This document shows, one piece after another, positions 50,148 to 59,893 of a stretch of 64,000 bases of DNA. The notes below the pieces were generated by a model. It was not told where the DNA came from and did no database searches. It worked only from the letters and a program-made list of their open reading frames with translations. Each line of letters opens with the position of its first letter. The stretch's first letter is position 1. This stretch comes from Lentzea atacamensis. Its GTDB lineage: Bacteria; Actinomycetota; Actinomycetes; Mycobacteriales; Pseudonocardiaceae. The DNA lies in the NCBI RefSeq assembly GCF_003269295.1, contig NZ_QLTT01000006.1, positions 526,309-590,308 of the forward strand. Reading direction: 5' to 3'. Position numbers and translations under genes: made by a program.

Positions 50148-52563
50148 TGCTGTCCTCCCTGCGAATCGATGGAGCCGAGCCCGCCGGCGGCCGGCGTCGA
50201 CGCGTCCGCGGACCCGCCCTGCAGCGCCGTCCAGACGCGTTCCGGCGACAGCGGCATCTCGATGTCGCGCACGCCGAGGTGCCGCACGGCGTCCAGGACG
50301 CTGTTCACCACCGCGGGTGTCGAGGCGATCGTGCCCGCCTCGCCGACTCCCTTGACGCCCAACGGGTTCGTCGTCGCCGGCGTCGAGGTGCGGGTCGTGA
50401 TGAACGACGGCAGATCGGCCGCCGATGGCACGAGGTAATCCGCGAAAGTGGCCGTCGTCAGCGTGCCCGTCTCGTCGTGGATGGCCTCCTCGAACAACGC
50501 CTGCGCGATGCCTTGGGCCAGTCCACCGTGCACCTGGCCGTCGACGATCAACGGGTTCACCACGGTGCCGACGTCGTCGACCGCCACGTAGGACCGGATC
50601 TTGACCATACCGGTCTCGGTGTCGACTTCCGTTGCGCACAAGTGGGTTCCGTGCGGGAACGAGAAGTTGTCCGGGTCGAACGTGGCATCGGCGTCCATGC
50701 CGGGTTCCATGCCCTCGGGCAGGTCGTGCGCCACGTGCGCGGCCAGCACGACATCGCCCAACGTGCGCGCGGTCGACGTGCCACGTACGGAGAAGGACCC
50801 GGAAGCGAACTCCACGTCCGCCTCGTCGCACTCCATCATGTGTGCGGCCAGCTTGCGCGCCTTGGCGAGCACCTTGTCCGCCGCATGCACCAAAGCCGTG
50901 CCACCGACGGACAACGAGCGCGAGCCGTAGCTGTCCATGCCCTTGTGCGACGAGGCCGTGTCGCCGTGCAGCACCTCGACGTCCTCGAACGGGACACCGA
51001 GCCGGTCGGCGACGATCTGCGACCACACCGTCTCGTGACCCTGCCCGTGCGGCGAGGTTCCGGTGATCACCTCGACCTTGCCGGTGGGCAGCATGCGGAT
51101 CGACGCGGTCTCCCAACCGCCCGCGGCATAACGCAAAGCACCCAGCACCCTGGACGGCGCGAGGCCGCACATCTCGGTGTAGGTGGAGATTCCGATGCCG
51201 AGCTGCACCGCGGAACCGTCAGCGCGCCGCCGTTCCTGCTCCTCGCGCAGCTCCTCGTACCCGAACAGCTCCATCGCGCGAGCGGTCGCGGCCTCGTAGT
51301 TGCCGGAGTCGTAGGTCATGCCGGCGACCGTGGTGAACGGGAACTCCTCGTGCTTGATCCAGTTCATCTCGCGGATCTTCATCGGGTCCATGCCCAGCTC
51401 GACCGCGAGCTCGTCCATCATCCGCTCGATCGCGAACGTGGCCTCCGGCCGTCCCGCACCGCGATAGGCGTCCGTGGGCACCTTGTTCGTGAACACGTTG
51501 GTGCACACGAACCGGTAGGCCGCGAACTTGTAGATCGCGTTGTACATGAACGCACCGAGGATCGGGATGCCCGGCGACACCAGCCGCAGGTACGCGCCCA
51601 TGTCGGCGAGCAGCTCGACCTTCAGGCCGGTGACCGTGCCGTCGCGGCGGGCGGCCAGCGTGATCTTCTGGATCTGGTCGCGGCCGTGGTGCGCGGACAT
51701 CATCGACTCGGTGCGAGTCTCGGTCCACTTCACCGGACGGCCCATCCTGCGCGCGGCCAGCAGGCAGAGCAGCTCTTCCGGGGTGACCTGGAGCTTGCCG
51801 CCGAACCCGCCGCCGACGTCCGGGGCGATCACGCGGATCTTGTGCTCGGCGATGTCCGTGGTGGCCGAGAGCATCCAGCGCAGGATGTGCGGGATCTGCG
51901 TGGCGGACCAGATGGTGAACATGTCGGCGCTCGGGTCCACGACGACGGATCGCGGTTCCATGAACGACGGGATCAGCCGCTGCTGCCGGAACGTCCGCTC
52001 CAGCACGACCTCGGCGTTGGCGATCTCGTCCTCGACGTTGGTGCCACTCCCCGCTTCCGCGGAGTCGTAAACCCAGGTGGCGCACTTGTTCGTGCCGAGA
52101 TCCGGGTGCACCAGGTCGTGGTCATCGACGGCCTCCGCCAGGTCGAGCACGACCGGTAGCTCGTCGTAGTCGACGTCGATCGCGGCCAGCGCGTCGGCGG
52201 CGCGGTACGCGTTGTCGGCGATCACCAGCGCGACGGCCTCGCCGGCGAAGTTGACCTGGTCCACGGCCATCGCGGGCGCCGGCGGCGACTTCATGTCCGC
52301 GGTGATCGGCCACGCACAGGGCAGCGAGCCCTGTTCGGCGGCGAAGTCCTCACCGGTGAGCACCAGTGCCACACCGGGCATCGCGGTGGCGCGGCTGCAG
52401 TCGATGTTGCGGATGCGGGCGTGCGCGACGGGGCTGCGCAGCACTGCCATGTGGAGCATGCCGGTCAGCTGGATGTTGTCGGTCCACCTGGTCTGACCGG
52501 TGATGAGGCGGGCGTCTTCCTTGCGGAGCCGGGGCTTGCCGACTTCCGGTTCTGCGGTGGCGG

Positions 52564-52567
<4 letters not shown>
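50144..52567 (-). CDS. Molybdenum-binding large subunit, form II CoxL type
   Basis: An 807-residue xanthine-oxidase-family catalytic subunit. The N-terminal 'LRKEDARLITGQTRWTDNIQ' and 'AHARIRNIDCSRA' are typical. The active-site loop is 'PTDAYRGAGRPEATFAIER': AYRGAGR, the form II signature, not the AYXCSFR with catalytic Cys of true CO dehydrogenase. The catalytic Glu is in 'GVKGVGEAGTIASTPAVVNS' (GVGEAG), and 'VIAPDVGGGFGGKLQVTPEE' and 'SPHGQGHETVWSQIVADRL' bind the molybdopterin. Substrate is therefore uncertain: an aldehyde or N-heterocycle is more likely than CO. Requires Moco from the moa genes. Confidence 0.93.
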
Positions 52568-53097
<530 letters not shown>

Positions 53098-53126
53098 GAA
53101 CCCTCCCAGGGGGTGGTGGGCCATTG

Positions 53127-53140
53127 GTGACGAGGGTCAC
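53127..53140. promoter_or_regulatory. CRP-like site upstream of the coxS-type gene
   Basis: GTGA-N6-TCAC (53127-53130 and 53137-53140) lies 30 bp upstream of the coxS start, in the 80-bp gap after xdhC. It shares the CRP core with the rpfA site but is less perfect. No clear -10 box was seen. Confidence 0.35.
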
Positions 53141-53177
53141 TTCAGCCTCCTCCCTGTTCGGGGGTTCAACAACCCGA

Positions 53178-54269
53178 TCAGTGGTGGATCGGTTCACCAA
53201 GGTCGACCAGCCGCTTGCCAGTTCCCTTCCACCGCAAGGAAATGATCTCGGCGGCGATCGACACCGCGGTCTCCTCCGGCGTCCTGGCACCCAGATCCAG
53301 GCCGATCGGCGAGGCCAGAGCCTTCAGCTCGCTCTCGGTCAAACCCGCCTCCCGCAACCGTTGCAGCCGATCTTCGTGCGTCCGGCGGGATCCCATCGCG
53401 CCGACGTAGCCGACCTTGAGCCGCAACGCGACCTCCAGCAGCGGCACGTCGAACTTGGGATCATGGGTCAGCACCGCGATCACCGTGCGTTCGTCCAATG
53501 TGGACGCTTCTCGTTCGAGATACCGGTGCGGCCAGTCCACTACGACCTCGTCCGCCTCCGGGAAACGGCTGCGTGTGGCGAACACCGGTCGCGCATCGCA
53601 GACCGTCACGCGGTAGCCGAGGAACGCGCCGAGCCTCGCCATCGAGGCCGCGAAGTCGATCGCGCCGAACACGAGCATGCGCGCGGGTGGCTCGAAGGAG
53701 TTCACGAACACGCTCATGCCCTCGCCACGCCGCTGGCCGTCCGGGCCGTACCGCAGCACTCCACTGCGGCCACTCGCGAGCATGCCGCGCGCGTCGTCGG
53801 TGACCGCGTCGTCCGCCCTGCTGGAGCCGAGGGATCCGGCGCGCCGGTCCGGCCAGACGACCATGCGGCGGCCGATGCCGTCCGGGTGTTCGATGACGGT
53901 CGCGACCGCTACCGGCTGCTCGGCCCTGACCGTCTCCACCACCTCGCCGAGCTGTGGAAACGTCTCGGCATTGATCTTCTCTACGAAGATGTCGATGATC
54001 CCGCCGCAGGTCAGCCCTACCGAGAACGCGTCGTCGTCGCTCACCCCGTAGCGCTGCAGAACCGGTGTGCCGGTGGACTGCGCGAGGTCGTAGACGGCGC
54101 CCTCGACGCAGCCGCCGGACACGCTGCCGATCGCCTCGCCGTCCTGCGTCACCAGCATCGCGGCACCTGCCGGTCGGGGTGCCGAGCTGAAGGTCGCGAC
54201 CACCGTGCCGACGCCAACCGTCTCGCCCTTGCCCACCCGGTCCGCGAGGTCGAACAGGACATCACGCAT
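53178..54269 (-). CDS. xdhC: XdhC/CoxF-family molybdenum enzyme maturation protein
   Basis: A 363-residue protein that binds sulfurated Moco and inserts it into the large subunit. N-terminal 'VGVGTVVATFSSAPRPAGAA' and 'SVSGGCVEGAVYDLAQ' with 'LTCGGIIDIFVEKI' are the CoxI/XdhC domain with two conserved Cys; the C-terminal Rossmann part is 'PARMLVFGAIDFAASMARLG' then 'HDPKFDVPLLEVAL' and 'YVGAMGSRRTHEDRL'. Overlaps the VWA gene by 8 bases. The 80-bp gap downstream is before coxS. Confidence 0.9.
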   Translation of the reverse strand: MRDVLFDLADRVGKGETVGVGTVVATFSSAPRPAGAAMLVTQDGEAIGSVSGGCVEGAVYDLAQSTGTPVLQRYGVSDDDAFSVGLTCGGIIDIFVEKINAETFPQLGEVVETVRAEQPVAVATVIEHPDGIGRRMVVWPDRRAGSLGSSRADDAVTDDARGMLASGRSGVLRYGPDGQRRGEGMSVFVNSFEPPARMLVFGAIDFAASMARLGAFLGYRVTVCDARPVFATRSRFPEADEVVVDWPHRYLEREASTLDERTVIAVLTHDPKFDVPLLEVALRLKVGYVGAMGSRRTHEDRLQRLREAGLTESELKALASPIGLDLGARTPEETAVSIAAEIISLRWKGTGKRLVDLGEPIHH

Positions 54270-55236
54270 GGCGCACTTCCTTCAGCAGTTCTTCCAGCGC
54301 GTGCACGCTGTGGCCGGCAATCATCGTGTCGACGTGCGGAAGCGCTGCCACCACGCCGGTCTGCACCGGCCGGTAGCCGGGCTTGCCCGCGTGCGGGTTG
54401 GCCCAGATGACCTTGTGACTCACCCGTCTCATCCTCGCCATCTCGTTCGCCAGCAGGGTCGGGTCACCACGTTCCCAGCCGTCGCTGAACAGCACGACCA
54501 CCGCGCCTCGTTGCCGCCACTGCTGGTTGAACCGCCGCAGCGCCTCACCGAGCCGCGTGCCGCCCTCGTAGTCCTGGATGGTCCGGCCGGCGGCTTTCAA
54601 CGCCCGTTCGGGGTCGCGTTCCCTCAGCTGGCGGGTCACGCGGGTGAGCCTGGTGCCGATCGTGCGGACCTCGACCGGCATGGCGTGCGCGACGACGTGC
54701 GCGAACCGCAGCAACGCGTCGGAATAGGCGGCCATCGAGCCGGAGACGTCGATCAACAGCACGAGCCTGCGCGCCTTCACACCCCGGCGCCGGTGCCGTG
54801 GCAACGCGATCTCGCCGCCGATCTCGATCATCGCGCGCACGGTTCTGGCCAGGTCGATTGGGCCGCGGCGGGCTTTCCGGAGGCGCCGCGACCGCCTGCG
54901 TGGCGGGAGCGGCTTCAGGCGAGCGATCAACGGTGCCGCGTTGAACTCGGAAATGTCCTTGTGGCGCAGCACTTCCACCTCGGAGGCCGCGACGCCGACG
55001 GTGACGGCGTCGAGTTCGATCGTGCCGCGCGGCCGGGGTGGGCTGCCGCCGAAGTAGGCGCGGTAGGCGGCGTCGTAGCGCGGCAGGTCGTCCGGGTCGG
55101 CGCACAGGGTGAGGCGACCGGCCCAGTAGAGGTCGACGTGCGCGGTGGCCCGCAGATAGGCCTGGACGCGGTCCGGCCCGCACTGCAGCCCGGCGCCCCG
55201 CAGGACGCGCGTGAACCCCACGCAGGCTTCCGTCAC
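54262..55236 (-). CDS. VWA-domain protein, CoxE-like
   Basis: A 324-residue protein. It opens 'FTRVLRGAGLQCGPDRVQAY'. The von Willebrand A domain has the MIDAS motif 'LVLLIDVSGSMAAYSDALLR' (DxSxS) near residue 190, then 'YEGGTRLGEALRRFNQQW' (Thr) and 'VVLFSDGWERGDPTLLANEM' (Asp). It works with the MoxR ATPase as a chaperone pair that remodels the enzyme during metal insertion. GTG 55236 overlaps the moxR stop (GTGA). Confidence 0.9.
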   Translation of the reverse strand: MTEACVGFTRVLRGAGLQCGPDRVQAYLRATAHVDLYWAGRLTLCADPDDLPRYDAAYRAYFGGSPPRPRGTIELDAVTVGVAASEVEVLRHKDISEFNAAPLIARLKPLPPRRRSRRLRKARRGPIDLARTVRAMIEIGGEIALPRHRRRGVKARRLVLLIDVSGSMAAYSDALLRFAHVVAHAMPVEVRTIGTRLTRVTRQLRERDPERALKAAGRTIQDYEGGTRLGEALRRFNQQWRQRGAVVVLFSDGWERGDPTLLANEMARMRRVSHKVIWANPHAGKPGYRPVQTGVVAALPHVDTMIAGHSVHALEELLKEVRHA

Positions 55237-56063
55237 CCCACGATTGTGCTCCCGATGACCCGCTCCGCGTCCTCCCGGTACTTCAGCACGGCACCGAGGG
55301 TCGTCACGTCCGGTTCGGTGCGCCCGAGCGCCTGCAGCGCCCGTGCCCAGTCCAGCGACTCCGCGACACCGGGCGGCTTCAGCAGGTCGAGCCCGCGCAT
55401 CTGCCCGACGGCCTCGGCGACCTGCCGCGCGAGCCGTTCGTCGAGGCCGGGCAGGGTGCGGCGCAGGATCGCGACCTCGCGCTCGATGCTCGGGTGCTCC
55501 AGCCAGTGGTAGAGGCAGCGGCGCTTCAACGCGTCGTGCACCTCGCGGGTCCGGTTCGAGGTCAGCACGGTCAGCGGTGGCGTCGAGGCCCTGATCTCGC
55601 CGAACTCCGGGATGCTGACCGCGTGCTCGGAGAGGACTTCGAGGAGGAACGCCTCGAACTCGTCGTCCGCCCGGTCGATCTCGTCGACGAGCAGCACGCA
55701 CGGCGCGTTCTCCAGCGCCTGGAGCAACGGCCGGGCCAGCAGGAACCGTCGCGTGTAGAGGGAAGCCTCGTCCACCTCGCCGCGGGTTTCGAGGACGCGC
55801 AGGTGCATGAGCTGGCGCGGGTAGTCCCAGTCGTACAGCGCCTGGGTGGCGTCGATGCCCTCGTGACACTGCAGCCGGATGAGCGGGATGTCCATGGCCT
55901 TGGCCAGTGCCAGCGCGAGCGAGGTCTTGCCGGTGCCGGGTTCGCCTTCGAGGAACAGCGGCCGCCCCATCCGGACCGCGAGGAACGCCGCCGTGGCGAT
56001 TCCGCCGTCCGGCAGGTACCCCGCGCGGTCGAGCCCTGACGCCAGTTCCTCAGGGGACTCCAT
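55233..56063 (-). CDS. MoxR-family AAA+ ATPase (CoxD-like)
   Basis: A 276-residue AAA+ ATPase. Walker A 'LFLEGEPGTGKTSLALALAK' at ~37-56, Walker B 'CVLLVDEIDRADDEFEAFLL', sensor 1 'PLTVLTSNRTREVHDALKRR' (arginine finger region). MoxR ATPases load metals into Mo and other enzymes together with VWA proteins. ATG 56063 lies 7 nt after TAATCT, so it is leaderless and heads the operon moxR-coxE-xdhC, with the structural genes beyond an 80-bp gap. Confidence 0.92.
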   Translation of the reverse strand: MESPEELASGLDRAGYLPDGGIATAAFLAVRMGRPLFLEGEPGTGKTSLALALAKAMDIPLIRLQCHEGIDATQALYDWDYPRQLMHLRVLETRGEVDEASLYTRRFLLARPLLQALENAPCVLLVDEIDRADDEFEAFLLEVLSEHAVSIPEFGEIRASTPPLTVLTSNRTREVHDALKRRCLYHWLEHPSIEREVAILRRTLPGLDERLARQVAEAVGQMRGLDLLKPPGVAESLDWARALQALGRTEPDVTTLGAVLKYREDAERVIGSTIVG

Positions 56064-56070
56064 ACCACTC

Positions 56071-56076
56071 AGATTA
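56071..56076 (-). promoter_or_regulatory. -10 box TAATCT of leaderless moxR transcript
   Basis: TAATCT on the minus strand ends 7 nt before ATG 56063. A plus-strand -10 (56084-56089) for the divergent VOC gene is only 7 bp away, so the two polymerases would compete. Confidence 0.55.
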
Positions 56077-56083
56077 GGCCCTT

Positions 56084-56089
56084 TAAGGT
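56084..56089 (+). promoter_or_regulatory. -10 box TAAGGT of leaderless VOC gene
   Basis: TAAGGT ends 6 nt before ATG 56096, in the opposite direction from the moxR box. Confidence 0.5.
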
Positions 56090-56095
56090 GGGCTC

Positions 56096-56479
56096 ATGGG
56101 GTCGGTGAGGCAGGTACAGGTCACGTTCGACTGCGCGGAACCCGTGCGCGTCGGCAAGTTCTGGTGCGAGGTGCTGGGGTACGTCGGGCCGGATGAGCAC
56201 GACGACTCGTGGTACGCGGCCAGTGATCCCTCCGGGGTGGGCCCGCGGCTGTACTTCCAGCGCGTGCCCGAGGGCAAGATCGTCAAGAACCGGGTGCACC
56301 TCGACGTGCGGGTGGGCACTGGACTGGTGGGCGAGGAGCGCCTCGCCGCGCTCGAGGCCGAGTGCGCACGACTGGTCCCGCTCGGAGCGGTGCGCGGGCA
56401 GCTGCTGCTCGCCGATGGCGAGAACGAGTCGTGCCTCAACATGCAGGACGTCGAGGGCAACGAGTTCTGTCTCGACTGA
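56096..56479 (+). CDS. VOC-family protein
   Basis: A 127-residue glyoxalase-fold protein: 'RQVQVTFDCAEPVRVGKFWC' opens module 1 and 'GNEFCLD' closes it. The middle has 'GPRLYFQRVPEGKIVKNRVH' and 'LDVRVGTG', as in the glyoxalase_6-like group of actinomycetes. Leaderless, divergent from moxR. Function unknown; the short distance to the moxR operon is not evidence of a link. Confidence 0.78.
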   Translation: MGSVRQVQVTFDCAEPVRVGKFWCEVLGYVGPDEHDDSWYAASDPSGVGPRLYFQRVPEGKIVKNRVHLDVRVGTGLVGEERLAALEAECARLVPLGAVRGQLLLADGENESCLNMQDVEGNEFCLD

Positions 56480-56577
56480 CACATCTTTCGGGGGCCCTGA
56501 GAGCCGAGCCCGGAATCAGGGTCGGGTTCCGGGTGGTCACCGATGTGCGGGACGTTCGTCTCGACGAATCTTGAGCC

Positions 56578-56808
56578 ATGACGAACAACGTGCTCAACGA
56601 AGCGACGAGTCAGGTCAAGAAGCTCCGCCGCAGCCGGAGCGACAAGATGATCGCCGGTGTCTGCGGTGGCGTGGCCAGGATGATCGGGGTGGACGCCGCG
56701 ATCCTGCGGATCATCCTGGTGGCGGCGACGCTGCTCGGGTTCGGCACCGGAGCGATCCTCTACGTCGCCGCCTGGATCCTCATGCCCGAGGAAGACGCTG
56801 CGATGTGA
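56578..56808 (+). CDS. PspC-domain protein
   Basis: A 76-residue single PspC domain: a basic N-terminus 'KKLRRSRSDKMIAGVCGGVA' (the (R/K)...AGVCGGLA motif), 'MIGVDAAILRIILVAATLLG' and a membrane helix 'GFGTGAILYVAAWILMPEE'. PspC proteins respond to envelope stress. Start ATG 56578. Alone; it ends 1 bp before the convergent GH20 gene. Confidence 0.87.
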   Translation: MTNNVLNEATSQVKKLRRSRSDKMIAGVCGGVARMIGVDAAILRIILVAATLLGFGTGAILYVAAWILMPEEDAAM

Positions 56809-58176
56809 TCACCGTGGAAAACCGGGAACACCGGGGAGTCGTTGCCAGGGGTGGGGTCCGCTGAGGGGCCGGTACTCCACCCCGAGGGCATCGAGCCTGG
56901 GCAGATGGTGCTCCGCCAGCCGTGCCACGAAGTCCGGATCCTTCTCCGCCGGTGACCACATGACCTCGGCGAACGCGGCCAGCCTCGGGAACGCCGCGTA
57001 GTCCACCCGCCGGGCGGAGTCCAGGTGCTCGGTCCAGATGTTCGCCTGCGCCCCCAGCAACCGTCCGGGTTCTTCACCCGTGAGCCCGGCAGGCACCGGA
57101 TCCCACGCGTAGACGTCCTCCAGCGTGGTCACGGTCCCCACCGGAATCGGCTCGTCCGGTGAGTCGGACTGCCGGTAGTCCAGATAGACGTGCTGCTCCG
57201 GACACATCACCACGTCGTGGCCCTCGCGCATCGCCGTGACGCCGCCCTCGACACCGCGCCACGAGGCGACGATCGTGCCGACCGGCAGCGGACCCGACTC
57301 CAGGATCTCGTCCCACCCGTACGGCCGCCGCCCGCTGCGCACGATGTGCCGCGCGATCGCCCGCACCAGCTCGCCGTCGTGGCCGGGAGCCTCGTCGCCG
57401 CCGAGCCCGATGATCTCGCCGGGGAACACGTCCATCAGCTCGTCGAACACGGTCCGAAAGAAGTCCACAGTGGACTCTTCGGTGTTCAGCACGCGTTCGT
57501 TGATGCCCCAGTCCGTCCACACGCCGCCGCCGTGCAGGCCCAGCTCGGGATACGCCGCGATGGCCGCCTGCGAGTGGCCGGGGATGTCGATCTCGGGAAT
57601 CACGACGACGTGCCGCGCCCGTGCGTACTCGACGACCTCCCGCAGGTCGTCCTGCGTGTAGAAACCGCCGTGCGGGCGGCCCGCCATCCCGCCGGAGCGC
57701 CGGTCGCCGAACCGCGAGTCCTCCCGCCACGCGCCGACCTCCGTGAGCTTCGGGTAGCGCTTCACCTCGAAGCGCCAGCCCTGGTCGTCGGTGAGGTGCA
57801 GGTGCAGGACGTTGAGCTTGTGCACGGACAACAGCTCGACGTACCGCAGCACCTCCCGTTTGGGCAGGAAGTGCCGCGCCACGTCCAGCATCACGCCACG
57901 CCAGGCGAACCGCGGGTGGTCGACGATCTCGCACGCCGGGATGACGGACGGTCTCTCGCCCGCCGCCCGGAACGCCTGCGCGCCCAGCAGCTGCCGCAGG
58001 GTCTGCAGCGCGTTCATCTCGCCGGCCGCGTCGTGCGCCTCGATCAGCACGCCGTCGTCGGACGACAGCAGGCGATAGCCGCCGGGCGGCCCGTCGACGA
58101 GAACCGTTTCCCAGCCCCGGTACTCACACAGCCTGCCGCCGTCCACACAGGACACCGGGCGCGGGAGGAGGTTCAT
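56809..58176 (-). CDS. Beta-N-acetylhexosaminidase, GH20 (DasD-like)
   Basis: A 455-residue glycosidase. An N-terminal GH20b-type domain (1-110) precedes the catalytic barrel: 'FAWRGVMLDVARHFLPKREV', 'VLHLHLTDDQGWRFEVKRYP', 'VVVIPEIDIPGHSQAAIAAY', and the catalytic Asp-Glu 'GEIIGLGGDEAPGHDGELVR', followed by 'YGWDEILESG'. It hydrolyses GlcNAc from chitin oligomers after uptake; no signal peptide, so intracellular. ATG 58176 overlaps the permease stop (ATGA). Last gene of the import operon. Confidence 0.92.
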   Translation of the reverse strand: MNLLPRPVSCVDGGRLCEYRGWETVLVDGPPGGYRLLSSDDGVLIEAHDAAGEMNALQTLRQLLGAQAFRAAGERPSVIPACEIVDHPRFAWRGVMLDVARHFLPKREVLRYVELLSVHKLNVLHLHLTDDQGWRFEVKRYPKLTEVGAWREDSRFGDRRSGGMAGRPHGGFYTQDDLREVVEYARARHVVVIPEIDIPGHSQAAIAAYPELGLHGGGVWTDWGINERVLNTEESTVDFFRTVFDELMDVFPGEIIGLGGDEAPGHDGELVRAIARHIVRSGRRPYGWDEILESGPLPVGTIVASWRGVEGGVTAMREGHDVVMCPEQHVYLDYRQSDSPDEPIPVGTVTTLEDVYAWDPVPAGLTGEEPGRLLGAQANIWTEHLDSARRVDYAAFPRLAAFAEVMWSPAEKDPDFVARLAEHHLPRLDALGVEYRPLSGPHPWQRLPGVPGFPR

Positions 58177-59006
58177 CCCTTCACCGCCCCTGCCAGTCCG
58201 GACATCAGGCGGCGCTGCACCAGCATGAAGAAGATCAGCACCGGGATCGTCATCAGGGTGGAGCCCGCCATGATCGCGCCCCAATCGTTCTGGTCGGGTT
58301 TGACGAACACCTGAAGAGCCAGCGGCAGGGTCTGGTTCTCCACGGCCGAGATGATGAACGTCTTGGCGAACAGGAAGTCGTTCCAGGCGTGGATGAACGA
58401 CAGCACGGACGTCGCGACCAGGCCCGGCGCCACCAGCGGGAACAGCACCTGCCAGAGGAACCGGAACCGCGAGGCGCCGTCCAGGGTCGCGGCCTCCTCC
58501 AGCTCCACCGGCACCGCGGCGACGAACCCGCGCAGCATCCAGATCGCGAACGGCAGGCTGAACGCCAGGTGCACCAGCACGAGTGAGCCGAGGTGGTTGA
58601 GGCCGAACGCCGGCACGGAGTCGCCGACCGACCGCATCAGGAAGAACAGCGGCACCGTCAACGCCTCGACCGGCACCATCTGCACGACCAGCAGCATGAT
58701 CAGCAGCGTGGTGCGGCTGCGGAACCGGAAGCGGGTCAGCGCGGTCGCGGCGAGGAACGAGATCAGGATGCTCAGCGCCACCACGATCAACGCGACGACC
58801 ACGCTGTTCAGGAAGTAGCGCCCGAAGTTCGCGACGGTCAGCGCCCGCGTGAAGCTGTCCAGCGTGGGCCGGGTCGTCCACGGCACCGGGTCGGCCGAGA
58901 TGATCTCGTCCTCCGGCTTGAACGCGCTCAGCACCATCCAGAACAGCGGAAACGCCACCACTCCCGCGATGACGAGGACGAACCCCTCGGTCAGCCAGCG
59001 CTTCAC
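58173..59006 (-). CDS. ABC sugar permease 2 (DasC-like)
   Basis: A 277-residue six-helix permease of the MalG/carbohydrate-uptake type 1 family. The EAA loop is 'ELEEAATLDGASRFRFLWQV' then 'LFPLVAPGLVA'. First helix 'GFVLVIAGVVAFPLFWMVLS'. GTG 59006 overlaps permease 1's stop as GTGA. The operon has no ATPase; in related bacteria the shared ATPase MsiK serves such importers from elsewhere. Confidence 0.92.
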   Translation of the reverse strand: MKRWLTEGFVLVIAGVVAFPLFWMVLSAFKPEDEIISADPVPWTTRPTLDSFTRALTVANFGRYFLNSVVVALIVVALSILISFLAATALTRFRFRSRTTLLIMLLVVQMVPVEALTVPLFFLMRSVGDSVPAFGLNHLGSLVLVHLAFSLPFAIWMLRGFVAAVPVELEEAATLDGASRFRFLWQVLFPLVAPGLVATSVLSFIHAWNDFLFAKTFIISAVENQTLPLALQVFVKPDQNDWGAIMAGSTLMTIPVLIFFMLVQRRLMSGLAGAVKG

Positions 59007-59893
59007 AGAGCCTCCCCCGACCGCCGCAGCGCGCGGAGGTAGAACAGCGTGATCACCAGCAGCAGCACGGTCATCACGACACCGATCGCCGCGCCCAGCC
59101 CGTACTCCGACGCCGCGAACGCCTGCTGGTAGGCGTAGACGTTGAGCACGAGGTTGCGCCCGGCGATGCCGCCGCCGTTGGTCATCACGTAGATCTGCGT
59201 GAACACCTTGAAGTCCCAGATGATCGACTGGATCGTCACCACGAGGATGATCGGCCGCAGCAACGGCAGGGTGACGCTCCACGCCGTGCGGAACGCCGAC
59301 GCGCCGTCCAGTGCCGCGGCCTCCAGCACCTCGCCGGGGATCGCCTTGATGCCCGCGTAGAGCGTCACCATGACGAACGGGAACGAGCACCAGATCACCT
59401 GAGCCGCAACGAGTCCGAACGCGGTCCACTTGTCGAACGTCCAGGAGAAGCCCTGGATGCCGAGAACCTCGTTGACGAACCCGAAGTTCGCGTCGAACAG
59501 GAAGAGCCAGATCGTCGACCCGGCGACGGCGGGTGTGGACCACGCGCCGAGCGCCGCCAGGAACAACGTCATCCGCACCCACGTCCTGACCGTCGTGGCC
59601 AGGATCGCGAGGAAAGCGCCCACGATCAGCGTGCCGACCACGCAGACCGCCGCGAAGGCGACGGTCTGCCCGAGCACCGTCCAGAACTGCTGGTTCCCCA
59701 GCAGGTTCTGGTAGTTGCCGAGGCCCAGGAAGGTGAGCGGCGCGCCACCGCTCACCTGCTCCTGGCCGTAGTCGTAGAGCGAGATGAGCACCAACTGGTA
59801 GATCGGGTAGGCCAGCAGGCCCGCCAGCACCAGCAGCGCTGGGGTCAGGTAGGCGAACGCGGTCCGCCCCTGACCTCTGGCCGTCATGCTCAC
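59003..59893 (-). CDS. ABC sugar permease 1 (DasB-like)
   Basis: A 296-residue permease of the MalF type. Helix 1 'FAYLTPALLVLAGLLAYPIY', EAA loop 'EVLEAAALDGASAFRTAWSV' then 'TLPLLRPIILVV'. GTG 59893 overlaps the binding-protein stop (GTGA); ATG 59887 is 6 nt later. Six helices; pairs with permease 2. Confidence 0.92.
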   Translation of the reverse strand: MSMTARGQGRTAFAYLTPALLVLAGLLAYPIYQLVLISLYDYGQEQVSGGAPLTFLGLGNYQNLLGNQQFWTVLGQTVAFAAVCVVGTLIVGAFLAILATTVRTWVRMTLFLAALGAWSTPAVAGSTIWLFLFDANFGFVNEVLGIQGFSWTFDKWTAFGLVAAQVIWCSFPFVMVTLYAGIKAIPGEVLEAAALDGASAFRTAWSVTLPLLRPIILVVTIQSIIWDFKVFTQIYVMTNGGGIAGRNLVLNVYAYQQAFAASEYGLGAAIGVVMTVLLLVITLFYLRALRRSGEAL

